Assembly: GCA_038745625.1 (NCBI GenBank)
Contig: JBCDLG010000081.1
Span: 1 to 15,043 of the forward strand
DNA length: 15,043 bases
DNA from: Parvularcula sp038745625
GTDB lineage: Bacteria; Pseudomonadota; Alphaproteobacteria; Caulobacterales; Parvularculaceae
Direction of reading: 5' to 3'
The notes beneath the pieces were generated by a model. The model searched no databases. It was not told where the DNA came from and saw only the letters and a list, made by a program, of their open reading frames with translations. Below are positions 6,798 to 14,009 of this stretch, piece after piece (position 1 is the stretch's first letter; each line of letters starts with the position of its first letter). A program made the position numbers and the translations under genes.

Positions 6798-7762
6798 TCT
6801 ATCAGCAGAACACCCTGGGCGGCGACGTTGTCGCCTATGACGACAAAGACGGTGACCGCGAAGTCGCACGATGGGCGCCTGGCCAACCGCTGACTCCGGA
6901 TTCGATTGTGCTGTCCACTGATCACAAGACTCTCTTCGCCAACGCCGCCAACCGGTTCGAACTTTGGAATGACCCGACCGCAACGCCGGACAGCCGCTTT
7001 TACGCGCTTGATTCATCGACGCTTGAAGAGCAGTGGAGCGTACCTCTTCTTGGTCAGGTGGAGCATTTCGCCGCCTCCCCTGACAAGCGATACGTGTACA
7101 ACTCTCACTATGACAAAAAGCTCGTCAGCAAGGTCGACACGGAAACCCGCGAAGTCACCAATATCATCATCCCCGACTATGGCGGCCATAAGGTCCGCGT
7201 GACCTCCGATGGAACCCGGGCCTATGTCGGCTCTATCGTCTGGGCATCTCTGGTCGAAATAGATACGGAGAAAAATACGTACACGAGGCAATTGACATTT
7301 GACGATAATGTCAGGCCGTTTTCGGTCTCGAAAGATGGAAAACTCGCCTACGTTCAGTTGAACAGATTCCACGGCTTTCATGTGGTCGATCTTGATGCAT
7401 GGAAGGTTGTCGAGACAATTGAAGGGCCCGGTAAGGACGGCGCGTATCCAGGGCATGAGAACCGCTACCCCTTCACCTGTGACCACGGCATGGAAATCAC
7501 CCCTGACGAGAAATACCTCATCACCTTGGCAACAACGGGGCATTTTGCCTGCTTTTATTCCTACCCTGACCTTAAACTCGTGAAGGTGATCGAGACGGGT
7601 CAACAGCCAAGCTATCTCACCGTCTCGAAGGATAGCACCAAAGCCTATATCAGCTGCCGCATATCGAACACGCTGATGGTGATCGATCTGACTGATCTCT
7701 CCGTGGAACGTACCTTGGAAGATGTTGGCATCTTCCCGCAGCGGGTATGTGTGGATCACTGA
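6794..7762 (+). CDS. YVTN-type beta-propeller repeat protein, apparently cytoplasmic
   Basis: This 322-residue protein consists of repeated blades, each with a 'S/T-x-D-x-x-x-A/V-Y' hallmark: STDHKTLFAN, SPDKRYVYNS, TSDGTRAYVGS, SKDGKLAYVQL, TPDEKYLITLA and SKDSTKAYISC, followed by LMVIDLTDLSVERTL. That spacing fits a six- to seven-bladed propeller of the YVTN/lactonase-like class. Such proteins are usually exported, but this one begins MIYQQNTLGGDVVAYDDKDG with no signal peptide or membrane segment. GTG 6794 overlaps the CoA-transferase stop and has AGGAG (6781-6785) upstream, so the start is well supported. The role is unknown; a lactone hydrolase, ligand sensor or scaffold for the neighbouring enzymes are options, none shown by catalytic motifs. 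Confidence 0.85.
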   Translation: MIYQQNTLGGDVVAYDDKDGDREVARWAPGQPLTPDSIVLSTDHKTLFANAANRFELWNDPTATPDSRFYALDSSTLEEQWSVPLLGQVEHFAASPDKRYVYNSHYDKKLVSKVDTETREVTNIIIPDYGGHKVRVTSDGTRAYVGSIVWASLVEIDTEKNTYTRQLTFDDNVRPFSVSKDGKLAYVQLNRFHGFHVVDLDAWKVVETIEGPGKDGAYPGHENRYPFTCDHGMEITPDEKYLITLATTGHFACFYSYPDLKLVKVIETGQQPSYLTVSKDSTKAYISCRISNTLMVIDLTDLSVERTLEDVGIFPQRVCVDH

Positions 7763-7764
7763 CA

Positions 7765-9159
7765 ATGGCAATCCCTCAGAACGATCCCGCCCTATGCGGT
7801 CTCTCTTGGGCGACGAAAGTGATCGCGTCGGGAATGGCGTTCACCGGAAGGGATGCTGACAATATCTTCCGCCGCTCATGCAATTGGATGGCCGCGCCCG
7901 ATGCGATGATGAAAGAAGCGCTGGAGACCAAAAACCCGGCTGCGCTTTTGGCCCTCGACCCGACAATTGAGACCCACAATGGCGGAGACTTGGTCTCCGT
8001 CACCCTTGACGGGCGTACCGCGTGGGCCAAGAGGTTCGGCGATCAAGGCTTCTCGGTTGTCAGCGATCCCGGTACAGAACCCTCATTTGTCCCGACACCG
8101 ATAGAACGCCCTGCCGCAACCAACGGTTGGCCCAAAGGAGATCCCGAGGCCGTCGATCCAGGCATGACTGATCTTGATACCGATCTTCTTCAGGAAGCGT
8201 CAGACCTCTACTTCGCCAATCCGATGCAAATGACCAACGCTGTCGTTGTTCTCCACAAGGGTCAGCCGGTTCTTGAGCGCTATCGCGAGCCCTATGGCCG
8301 AGAAACGCAGTTCGAAAGCTGGTCGATGGGGAAGAGTATTGCTGCGACGCTCGCCGGCATCGCGGTTCGCGCAGATCAGCTGCGCCTTGATGAGGCCCAG
8401 TTGTTTGACCAGTGGACTGATGATCGAAGCGCCATCGCCGCGCGTGACCTCCTCAACATGGCGAGCGGTCTCGAGTTCACCGGGAGCTTTGGCAAAGACG
8501 AAGACCATAGCGAAAAACAGCGCGACGGCCTCTTTCTCGACCATATCTATGTCTACGCCTCGGGCTGCGACGCCCATGACTTTTGCGTGAACAAGCCGCT
8601 CGCCGACGAACCTGGCACGGCTGGCCGGTATCGCAATTGTGATCCTATTCTCGCAACATCACTGGTCAGGGAACGGATGGTCGGCGGTGACGTGCAGCGG
8701 TTTCTCACCTGGCCTTATGAGCATCTGTTCCACAAGATCGGTGCCCGGGGGATGATCTTGGAAACCGATCCCTACGGCAATTTCCTCATCTCCGGCCATG
8801 ACTACGGACGCGCGATGGATTGGGCGCGGCTTGGACAGCTGCACCTCCAACGCGGCGCATGGGGCGGCGACCAGATCTTTGACAACGTCTTTGCTGAATT
8901 TGTTCGCACACCCGCTTCTGCCGCATGGGCGCATGATCCCTATTACGGCGGATTTTTTCCGACCAATGCGACAGGCATCATCCCGACGCTTCCGCGTGAT
9001 GCCTTTTGGATGTCGGGCGGCGGAAGGCAGCGCGTGATGATTGTGCCATCGCTCGATCTGGTGATGGTGCGCATGGGCCATCTGTCTGGCGTCGCTTTTG
9101 GGCTTGATGACATCCTTAATGACGCCTACGGATTGATTGCTCGCTCCGTTAAGTCGTGA
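7765..9159 (+). CDS. Serine hydrolase, class C beta-lactamase / 6-aminohexanoate-dimer hydrolase (NylB)-like fold
   Basis: This 464-residue protein contains the three active-site motifs of the beta-lactamase-related serine hydrolases: SxxK as S187-MG-K190 (ESWSMGKSIAATLAGIAV), YxN as Y289-R-N291, and a glycine-rich SGGGRQ (417-422) in place of KTG/HxG. NPMQMTNAVVVLHKGQPVLERY precedes the nucleophile as in NylB- and esterase-type relatives, which cleave amides or esters. About 140 residues precede the catalytic domain; a similar N-terminal segment occurs in related proteins as I recall. No signal peptide is visible, so it should be cytoplasmic. Three cysteines lie near the YxN motif (C268, C274, C292). 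ATG 7765 is 2 bp after the propeller stop; ATG 7747 is an in-frame alternative. The 3' end overlaps the convergent EamA-like gene by 34 bp. Confidence 0.88.
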   Translation: MAIPQNDPALCGLSWATKVIASGMAFTGRDADNIFRRSCNWMAAPDAMMKEALETKNPAALLALDPTIETHNGGDLVSVTLDGRTAWAKRFGDQGFSVVSDPGTEPSFVPTPIERPAATNGWPKGDPEAVDPGMTDLDTDLLQEASDLYFANPMQMTNAVVVLHKGQPVLERYREPYGRETQFESWSMGKSIAATLAGIAVRADQLRLDEAQLFDQWTDDRSAIAARDLLNMASGLEFTGSFGKDEDHSEKQRDGLFLDHIYVYASGCDAHDFCVNKPLADEPGTAGRYRNCDPILATSLVRERMVGGDVQRFLTWPYEHLFHKIGARGMILETDPYGNFLISGHDYGRAMDWARLGQLHLQRGAWGGDQIFDNVFAEFVRTPASAAWAHDPYYGGFFPTNATGIIPTLPRDAFWMSGGGRQRVMIVPSLDLVMVRMGHLSGVAFGLDDILNDAYGLIARSVKS

Positions 9160-10070
9160 CGGAGCAGCATCACCAGTGCCCCCGCCACGAGGCTGGCGGC
9201 GAGCACATCGGCCCATGGCGGCAACGAGGCACCTGTCAGCAAGGCGAGCACTCCGGCCGCCACAATACCCGCGCACAAGCTGGCTGCACGATTGATCGGT
9301 ACCGCGAAGGTCGTTTCCCGAGGATCGAGATAGATGAGGCTGCCGAAAGCCAACACAAGTCCATAGGCAGCACCTGTCGAGACCGAAGATAGCGGCGGCA
9401 GCTCACGCGCGCTCACGACCCAGATCACCGCGCCGACAACACCCAAGAACGTGGTCGATACGATCAGCTCCCGCTGGAACCAATCGGCCCGCGTGCCTCG
9501 TTCATGTCGTTTGGCATGCCGGATCATGAGGCTCAACCGCACCGCATAGGCGGCAAGATAAACCATCAGCACAAGCAATAATGTATGATCAAGACCCATG
9601 CCGGGTTGAGCAATCACACCGATCAACACAGCCATCACCGACAAACCCAATGCCAGCCAGGAAACCGGCTGAACCTGTCGACCATGATGAAGATCGACCA
9701 AGGGGGCGAGAAAAAGAACGCCGCCGCGCATCAGAACCAATGCTAACACGACGGAGACGGATGGTGACGCCAACGCAACAACGGTCGTCATCGCAATCGC
9801 GGCCGTGGCGATGCCGGAAAGAGCGTCGGATAGGGAGATGTCCTCAACCGTGATACTCCGCCCACGATGTTGCTGAAGACAGAGAATTACACCTAGCGCT
9901 ACCGGAACAAAGCCCAGGGCAAAACCAGGAAGCAGCGCAGGGAGTGCCATCGCTCCTACATCGCTCGTTCGGACGATGACCGTGAAAACACAATAGCTGA
10001 CCCCGTATCCCAGAGCCAGCTGCGCCACGGAATGGGGTCGCCATTCCGCTGTTATTGTTCGGCTTTTCAA
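9126..10070 (-). CDS. DMT superfamily / EamA-like integral membrane transporter
   Basis: The 314-residue product is very hydrophobic, with about nine or ten membrane segments beginning near residue 17 and ending near 305. Blocks such as LVLMRGGVLFLAPLVDL and DPRETTFAVPINRAASLCAGIVAAG look like drug/metabolite transporters of the EamA type, whose members export or import small metabolites. Similarity is moderate and no substrate can be given. The frame begins at TTG 10070, immediately after the TonB receptor's stop codon; GTG 10028 is the next candidate and there is no in-frame ATG before the second membrane segment. The lack of a ribosome site suggests translation depends on the upstream receptor gene. 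The stop lies inside the 3' end of the convergent serine hydrolase. Confidence 0.68.
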   Translation of the reverse strand: MKSRTITAEWRPHSVAQLALGYGVSYCVFTVIVRTSDVGAMALPALLPGFALGFVPVALGVILCLQQHRGRSITVEDISLSDALSGIATAAIAMTTVVALASPSVSVVLALVLMRGGVLFLAPLVDLHHGRQVQPVSWLALGLSVMAVLIGVIAQPGMGLDHTLLLVLMVYLAAYAVRLSLMIRHAKRHERGTRADWFQRELIVSTTFLGVVGAVIWVVSARELPPLSSVSTGAAYGLVLAFGSLIYLDPRETTFAVPINRAASLCAGIVAAGVLALLTGASLPPWADVLAASLVAGALVMLLRHDLTERAINP

Positions 10071-12542
10071 TTAGTTGCCAAAGCGAAGGCCGACGCCAAC
10101 GACCCGGGGATCGCCGAGAACGACGGATCCGCCAGCCGCCTCGCCATTGGCAAGGTAGTCTTCGTCGAACAGGTTGCTGCCGTATACGAACAGCTCGGCC
10201 TGATCATTGAACCTATAGCCGATCCGTGCATTCACCAGCGTCGCTGACTCGTTGTCGCGGGAGACACGATTCACTTGCGAGAAGTCTGGAAGAAGCAGGT
10301 TCACCTGCTGCTCGTTCGGAAGCAGCGACTCGCTCTCACCGATATAGTTGACATCAACTGTCGCGCTCAGACCGGAGGGATGCTCGTACCGGAAACCTGC
10401 GGTGGCCTGGACCGACGGCGCAAACGGGAACTCATCACCTTCAAGCGGTGAACCATCCCGGCCATCCTCAGTAATCTCTGTATCCAGAAGACCAAGTGTC
10501 GCGAAGAAATCGAGCTCATTCGTCACCTCGACATCGAGCTGCGCTTCGAGACCGTAGAGTTGGCTTTCACCAACGTTGAACACCTCAGTGTCTTGAGCAG
10601 TGCCCGAAAGCGCCACTTCGAGCTGCTGATCCGTCCAGTCGATCAAGAAAGCGTTAGCATTGAAACGAACGCGTCCATCAGAGGAGAGGTAGCGCACCGC
10701 GAGTTCATAGTTCCAAGAGAACTCAGGATCGAAAGCATAGATCCGATTGCGGACTGGGTTGATGCCCAAGCCGCCCGGCCGATAGGCACGCTGTGCGCTC
10801 AACGATGCTCCAAGCTCGTCCGTAAACTGATACGTGGCAACGAACTTCGGCAGGAACGCATCGAACGTTTGCTCATCGTCGACGTCGATGGGATTGAAGA
10901 AGTTTGGACCCGTAACCGCCAAGATGGCACCATTGGCAAAATCGGGGTAGAAGCTGGCGATCGTCGGCGACGCACCCGCGGCAACAGCTTGAGCCGTGGC
11001 GGAACCAACGATAGGGGTCAGATCCGTCTCCAGCGAAGCACCAATCGCCGCGGGCAGCCCTGGATTGCCGGTGGTCGCAGCGAGGATGTCGTCATCTTCC
11101 AGCAGGGTGTTGGTCTGGACCGTTCGGAAATCCGCTTGCTCCTCTTCATAACGAAGACCAACGGTCAGGTCGAAGCGATCGGTGACCTCGAGCGTGCTCT
11201 CGCCAAACACCGCGAAGGTTTGGAACTCAGGCTCAAATGTGAAGTCGCTGCCAATCGACAGCGAGGAGCCAAAGACCAGAGGATCAGCCAGTGTCCGCGG
11301 CGCTGTCGCCGGCGTCGGGATCGAGACAAGGCCGCTTGTCGCCTGCCCCGTGACACCCAGATAGACATCGTCGAGACCAAGCGGCGCAAAATCGACATTG
11401 ACCGCAGCCGTCGGGAAGACCTGGGTGACGCTGGTTTCGTCATCGGCCTTGCGCTCTGCATAAAGAACACCGAACAGGCCACTCAGACGTTCAGTTTCGT
11501 AAAGGACCCGAAGCTCTTCTTGAAAGTCCGTCTGATCACGGACATCCATGCGCATAGGCGACACGGGGAATGGGAACGCGCCCAAACCATCGAAGTCGGC
11601 AACCTCGTCCGTCTCGAGCTTCGAATAGGTCGTCAAAGAGACAAGATCGACCGCGTCCGACAGCGCATAGCTGAGGTTCAGCGAGTAGAGATTGAGCTCC
11701 CGTTCCGTCACCGTCGCGATGTCTTGGCTCGAAACCCTGCGTCCTGGATTGTCGCCATCGACCAACGCGCTGCCATCTGTTTCATCGGTGTAGATCGCAC
11801 TGAATTCCGCGCGCAGATCCGGAATAGCGTTCGGCGTGAACACGAGCTTGCCGCGCAGAAGTGTGGTTTCCTCCTCATCAGCGTCACTGCCGTCGGGGCG
11901 CTCAACAAACCCATTGCTCTCAGCATACTGACCGGAGATGCGGAACAAAAGCTGGTCTTTGATGATCGGGCCGCCAATGGCGCCGGCGACATCATAGGTG
12001 TCGTACTCGCCGTAGCGAACCTGCGCGTCCCAATCGAATTCGTTCGTCGGGTCGACTGTTTCAACAACGATCGCGCCAATCAGACTGTTCCGGCCCTGCA
12101 CGGTCGATTGTGCGCCTCGCAGGACTTCAATCTGCTGCACGTCCCACGCATTGGAGATCGCTGCGCCCGCGGCTTGGTTCGGAACGACCGCTCCGTCGAT
12201 ATAGAGCTGCGCCACCGGCGTATTGGTCCCACCGGTCACGCCCTGTGACTGCACCCCGCGCAGGGTGAACTGCTCGTTCCTGCCGTTGCCGACAGTGACA
12301 AAGCCGGCGTTGCCGACCCGCCGCAGCGCGTCCTCAAGATCGATAATGTTGAGGTCCTCAATGTCCTGACTGGACACAACATCAACGGACGTCGTGGTCT
12401 CCTGAACCGATCGGACGACCTTTTCACCGTACACAAGAATAACATCGTCATCGTCTTGCGCGTGCGCACCAGCACCCATTGCCAACAAAGCCATGGCCGA
12501 CACCGACCCCATGGTTATGCGCAGTTTGGTTCTGTTGTTCAT
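10071..12542 (-). CDS. TonB-dependent outer-membrane receptor
   Basis: From this ATG the protein has 823 residues, typical of the family. MNNRTKLRITMGSVSAMALL followed by AMGAGAHA is a clear signal peptide, cut before QDDDD. A TonB-box-like DVILVYG follows, then a plug domain with SVQETTTSVDVVSSQDI, LEDALRRV, FTLRGV, QIEVLRGAQSTVQGRNSLIGAI, and a long beta-barrel ending YGSNLFDEDYL and GVGLRFGN. It imports an unknown large or scarce nutrient across the outer membrane using TonB energy. ATG 12542 was chosen over 12596 because GGGAGGG lies 8 nt upstream and the signal peptide starts there. It is followed directly by the EamA-like gene, and its promoter region carries a half-site also seen between the P1 peptidase and CoA-transferase genes. 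Confidence 0.95.
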   Translation of the reverse strand: MNNRTKLRITMGSVSAMALLAMGAGAHAQDDDDVILVYGEKVVRSVQETTTSVDVVSSQDIEDLNIIDLEDALRRVGNAGFVTVGNGRNEQFTLRGVQSQGVTGGTNTPVAQLYIDGAVVPNQAAGAAISNAWDVQQIEVLRGAQSTVQGRNSLIGAIVVETVDPTNEFDWDAQVRYGEYDTYDVAGAIGGPIIKDQLLFRISGQYAESNGFVERPDGSDADEEETTLLRGKLVFTPNAIPDLRAEFSAIYTDETDGSALVDGDNPGRRVSSQDIATVTERELNLYSLNLSYALSDAVDLVSLTTYSKLETDEVADFDGLGAFPFPVSPMRMDVRDQTDFQEELRVLYETERLSGLFGVLYAERKADDETSVTQVFPTAAVNVDFAPLGLDDVYLGVTGQATSGLVSIPTPATAPRTLADPLVFGSSLSIGSDFTFEPEFQTFAVFGESTLEVTDRFDLTVGLRYEEEQADFRTVQTNTLLEDDDILAATTGNPGLPAAIGASLETDLTPIVGSATAQAVAAGASPTIASFYPDFANGAILAVTGPNFFNPIDVDDEQTFDAFLPKFVATYQFTDELGASLSAQRAYRPGGLGINPVRNRIYAFDPEFSWNYELAVRYLSSDGRVRFNANAFLIDWTDQQLEVALSGTAQDTEVFNVGESQLYGLEAQLDVEVTNELDFFATLGLLDTEITEDGRDGSPLEGDEFPFAPSVQATAGFRYEHPSGLSATVDVNYIGESESLLPNEQQVNLLLPDFSQVNRVSRDNESATLVNARIGYRFNDQAELFVYGSNLFDEDYLANGEAAGGSVVLGDPRVVGVGLRFGN

Positions 12543-12701
12543 CGATAAGCCCTCCCGACCCAAGACGCTGAACGATCTCAAAAGCGGCACGCTCAACTTA
12601 GCGTACGATCGTACTGTTTGTCATGTCCGGGCAAGCGGTTGTCGGGAACAAAGTTCCGGAAAGCTGCGATTTTGTGCGATTTAGTGCTCAGAAAGCACAG
12701 T
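12543..12701. other. Intergenic region between the MFS transporter and TonB receptor genes
   Basis: About 160 bp of non-coding sequence downstream of the MFS stop and upstream of the receptor. It holds the receptor's ribosome site (GGGAGGG on the minus strand), the candidate operator at 12603-12621, a 5-bp stem hairpin at 12645-12657 and part of a 21-bp tandem repeat. I see no convincing T-tailed terminator for the MFS gene. Confidence 0.6.
12603..12621. promoter_or_regulatory. Candidate operator upstream of the TonB receptor
   Basis: GTACGATCGTAC (12603-12614) is a perfect 12-bp palindrome about 60 bp upstream of the receptor ATG. Its right part continues as GTACTGTTTGT (12611-12621), which differs at one position from the half-site GTACTGTATGT of the palindrome at 5609-5630. 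On the minus strand an ATGACA/TAAGTT pair with 18-bp spacing brackets it, so a bound repressor could block a promoter here; that promoter call is weak. The left arm matches poorly, so the site is asymmetric. Confidence 0.48.
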
Positions 12702-12721
12702 TTAGTTGTCAGAAAGCGCGG
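12680..12721. repeat. Two-copy 21-bp tandem repeat spanning the MFS stop codon
   Basis: Units 12680-12700 and 12701-12721 both begin TTTAGT and share TCAGAAAGC; 17 of 21 positions agree. On the coding strand of the MFS gene the repeat duplicates its last codons and stop in the same frame, so LSDN-stop is followed by LSEH-stop. It looks like a small slippage duplication that left a back-up stop codon. Confidence 0.65.
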
Positions 12722-14009
12722 CGCTCAGAGGAGGAAGAGGATCGGCTTCGTTCTCTTGCAGTCGCGAAACCTGGTCATCGATCTCGTCAAACAGACGCAC
12801 AAAAGCACCGACGACCATGACCGTGAGCACTGCGTTCACGGCAAAGAAGAGAACCCAGCCGATCGTTGCGGCCAGCCAGCCCGACACCGCGATCGACGCG
12901 GCAAAGCCTAAAAACCAAAGCGACTGCTGCGTGGTGAAATCGGTCCCCACCTGCGCCTTTGACGTCCAACCCATACGGGCAGCGTAGAACGCCATGCGGA
13001 TAGGGGCTGTACAGAGCGATCCAACAAAGATCGCGGCGGCAACCAACTGGACAGACGGTTCATCGCTCGCAGCGATCCAGATAAGAAGCGGCAAAGCGCA
13101 GAGTCCAATCGGGATGAGAAAAAGGCTCGTTCTTTTGGGCCCGATCCGATGCACCACCACCGATGCGGTGGCGAGCGAAAGACCAGCGCCTAAACTCGCC
13201 GCAACACCGATCGTCAAACCGACCTCCGAGAGACTGAGGCCTTTCGACCCCAAAAAGGGTCCGATGACGGCAGGGATCATCTGTACCACGAATGAGAAGA
13301 CGAAGGTCAGAAGCAAAACCCGCCGATTGATCGGATGCCGGACATAATTGAAGATGCTTGCCCTCCGTCCTTCAAGTCGCGCTCTTCGCGATTCCTCTGA
13401 TGGCGGAACTTCTCCTTTGAGAAAGACCACGGCGTTGAACACGCTGAACAGAAGGGCGACCGCGGCAAAACCAACAGCCCAACCGAACCGGTCCACCATG
13501 ATCAGAGTGCCGGCGAGGCCCATGACCTGGCCAACCTCCTTCCCGAACCACACCGCCGATGATCCGATGCCGCGCTGCTTTGGGCCCACCGCCTCGATAA
13601 CATAGGCGTCGGCAGCAATCTCATGGGTGGAGAAAGCCACCTTGACCAAAACGAAGAGTGTGATGATCCATGGCAGCGTGTCCAAGCTCGGCTCGATCGA
13701 GGCGATGACCAGGTAAAGAAGCGAGACTGTCAACGATGCAGGCACGATCCAGGACCGACGCCGACCGAAGCGATCCGACCCGTAAGCGTCAACCAAAGGC
13801 GCCCACAGCCATTTGAGCGCCGTGACAGCCACGGGAATAGAGAACACGCCGAGATGGCTGACAGGCAGGCCCAGCGACTTGGTAAAAACCGTCGGCGTCA
13901 CAATCGTCAAGAGCGCGCCTGGCAGCTCATGAGCCATCGACAGCACACAAATCATAAAGAGACGTACAGCCCCCGCACGGCGCTCGCGCCTCACATCCTG
14001 CTCCGTCAT
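12702..14009 (-). CDS. MFS transporter, AmpG/PAT (SLC33)-like
   Basis: This 435-residue protein has about twelve hydrophobic segments arranged in two halves separated by a charged loop near residues 200-225. The N-terminal half carries LKWLWAPLVDAYGSDRFGRRRSW, a signature of the AmpG/acetyl-CoA transporter branch of the major facilitator superfamily, whose bacterial members import muropeptides or other small molecules across the inner membrane. The segment AFSTHEIAADAYVIEAV also fits that branch. The ATG overlaps the stop of the upstream acyl-CoA ligase as ATGA, so the two genes are one coupled operon and the transporter may bring in the acid that the ligase activates. The substrate is not determinable; AmpG-like muropeptide uptake is only one possibility. 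Confidence 0.85.
   Translation of the reverse strand: MTEQDVRRERRAGAVRLFMICVLSMAHELPGALLTIVTPTVFTKSLGLPVSHLGVFSIPVAVTALKWLWAPLVDAYGSDRFGRRRSWIVPASLTVSLLYLVIASIEPSLDTLPWIITLFVLVKVAFSTHEIAADAYVIEAVGPKQRGIGSSAVWFGKEVGQVMGLAGTLIMVDRFGWAVGFAAVALLFSVFNAVVFLKGEVPPSEESRRARLEGRRASIFNYVRHPINRRVLLLTFVFSFVVQMIPAVIGPFLGSKGLSLSEVGLTIGVAASLGAGLSLATASVVVHRIGPKRTSLFLIPIGLCALPLLIWIAASDEPSVQLVAAAIFVGSLCTAPIRMAFYAARMGWTSKAQVGTDFTTQQSLWFLGFAASIAVSGWLAATIGWVLFFAVNAVLTVMVVGAFVRLFDEIDDQVSRLQENEADPLPPLSAALSDN

Noticed and set aside
7013..7771. A 252-codon minus-strand frame antisense to the beta-propeller gene
   Set aside because: No family features; the plus-strand frame has repeated blade motifs and good start signals.
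10560..12248. A 562-codon open frame on the plus strand, antisense to the TonB receptor
   Set aside because: It is rich in Arg and Ile in a repetitive way, resembles no protein family, and lies wholly inside a well-recognised receptor gene; it is a shadow of GC-rich codon use.
12645..12657. GGAAC-AAA-GTTCC hairpin as a terminator for the MFS gene
   Set aside because: Only a 5-bp stem and no T-tract on the transcribed strand.
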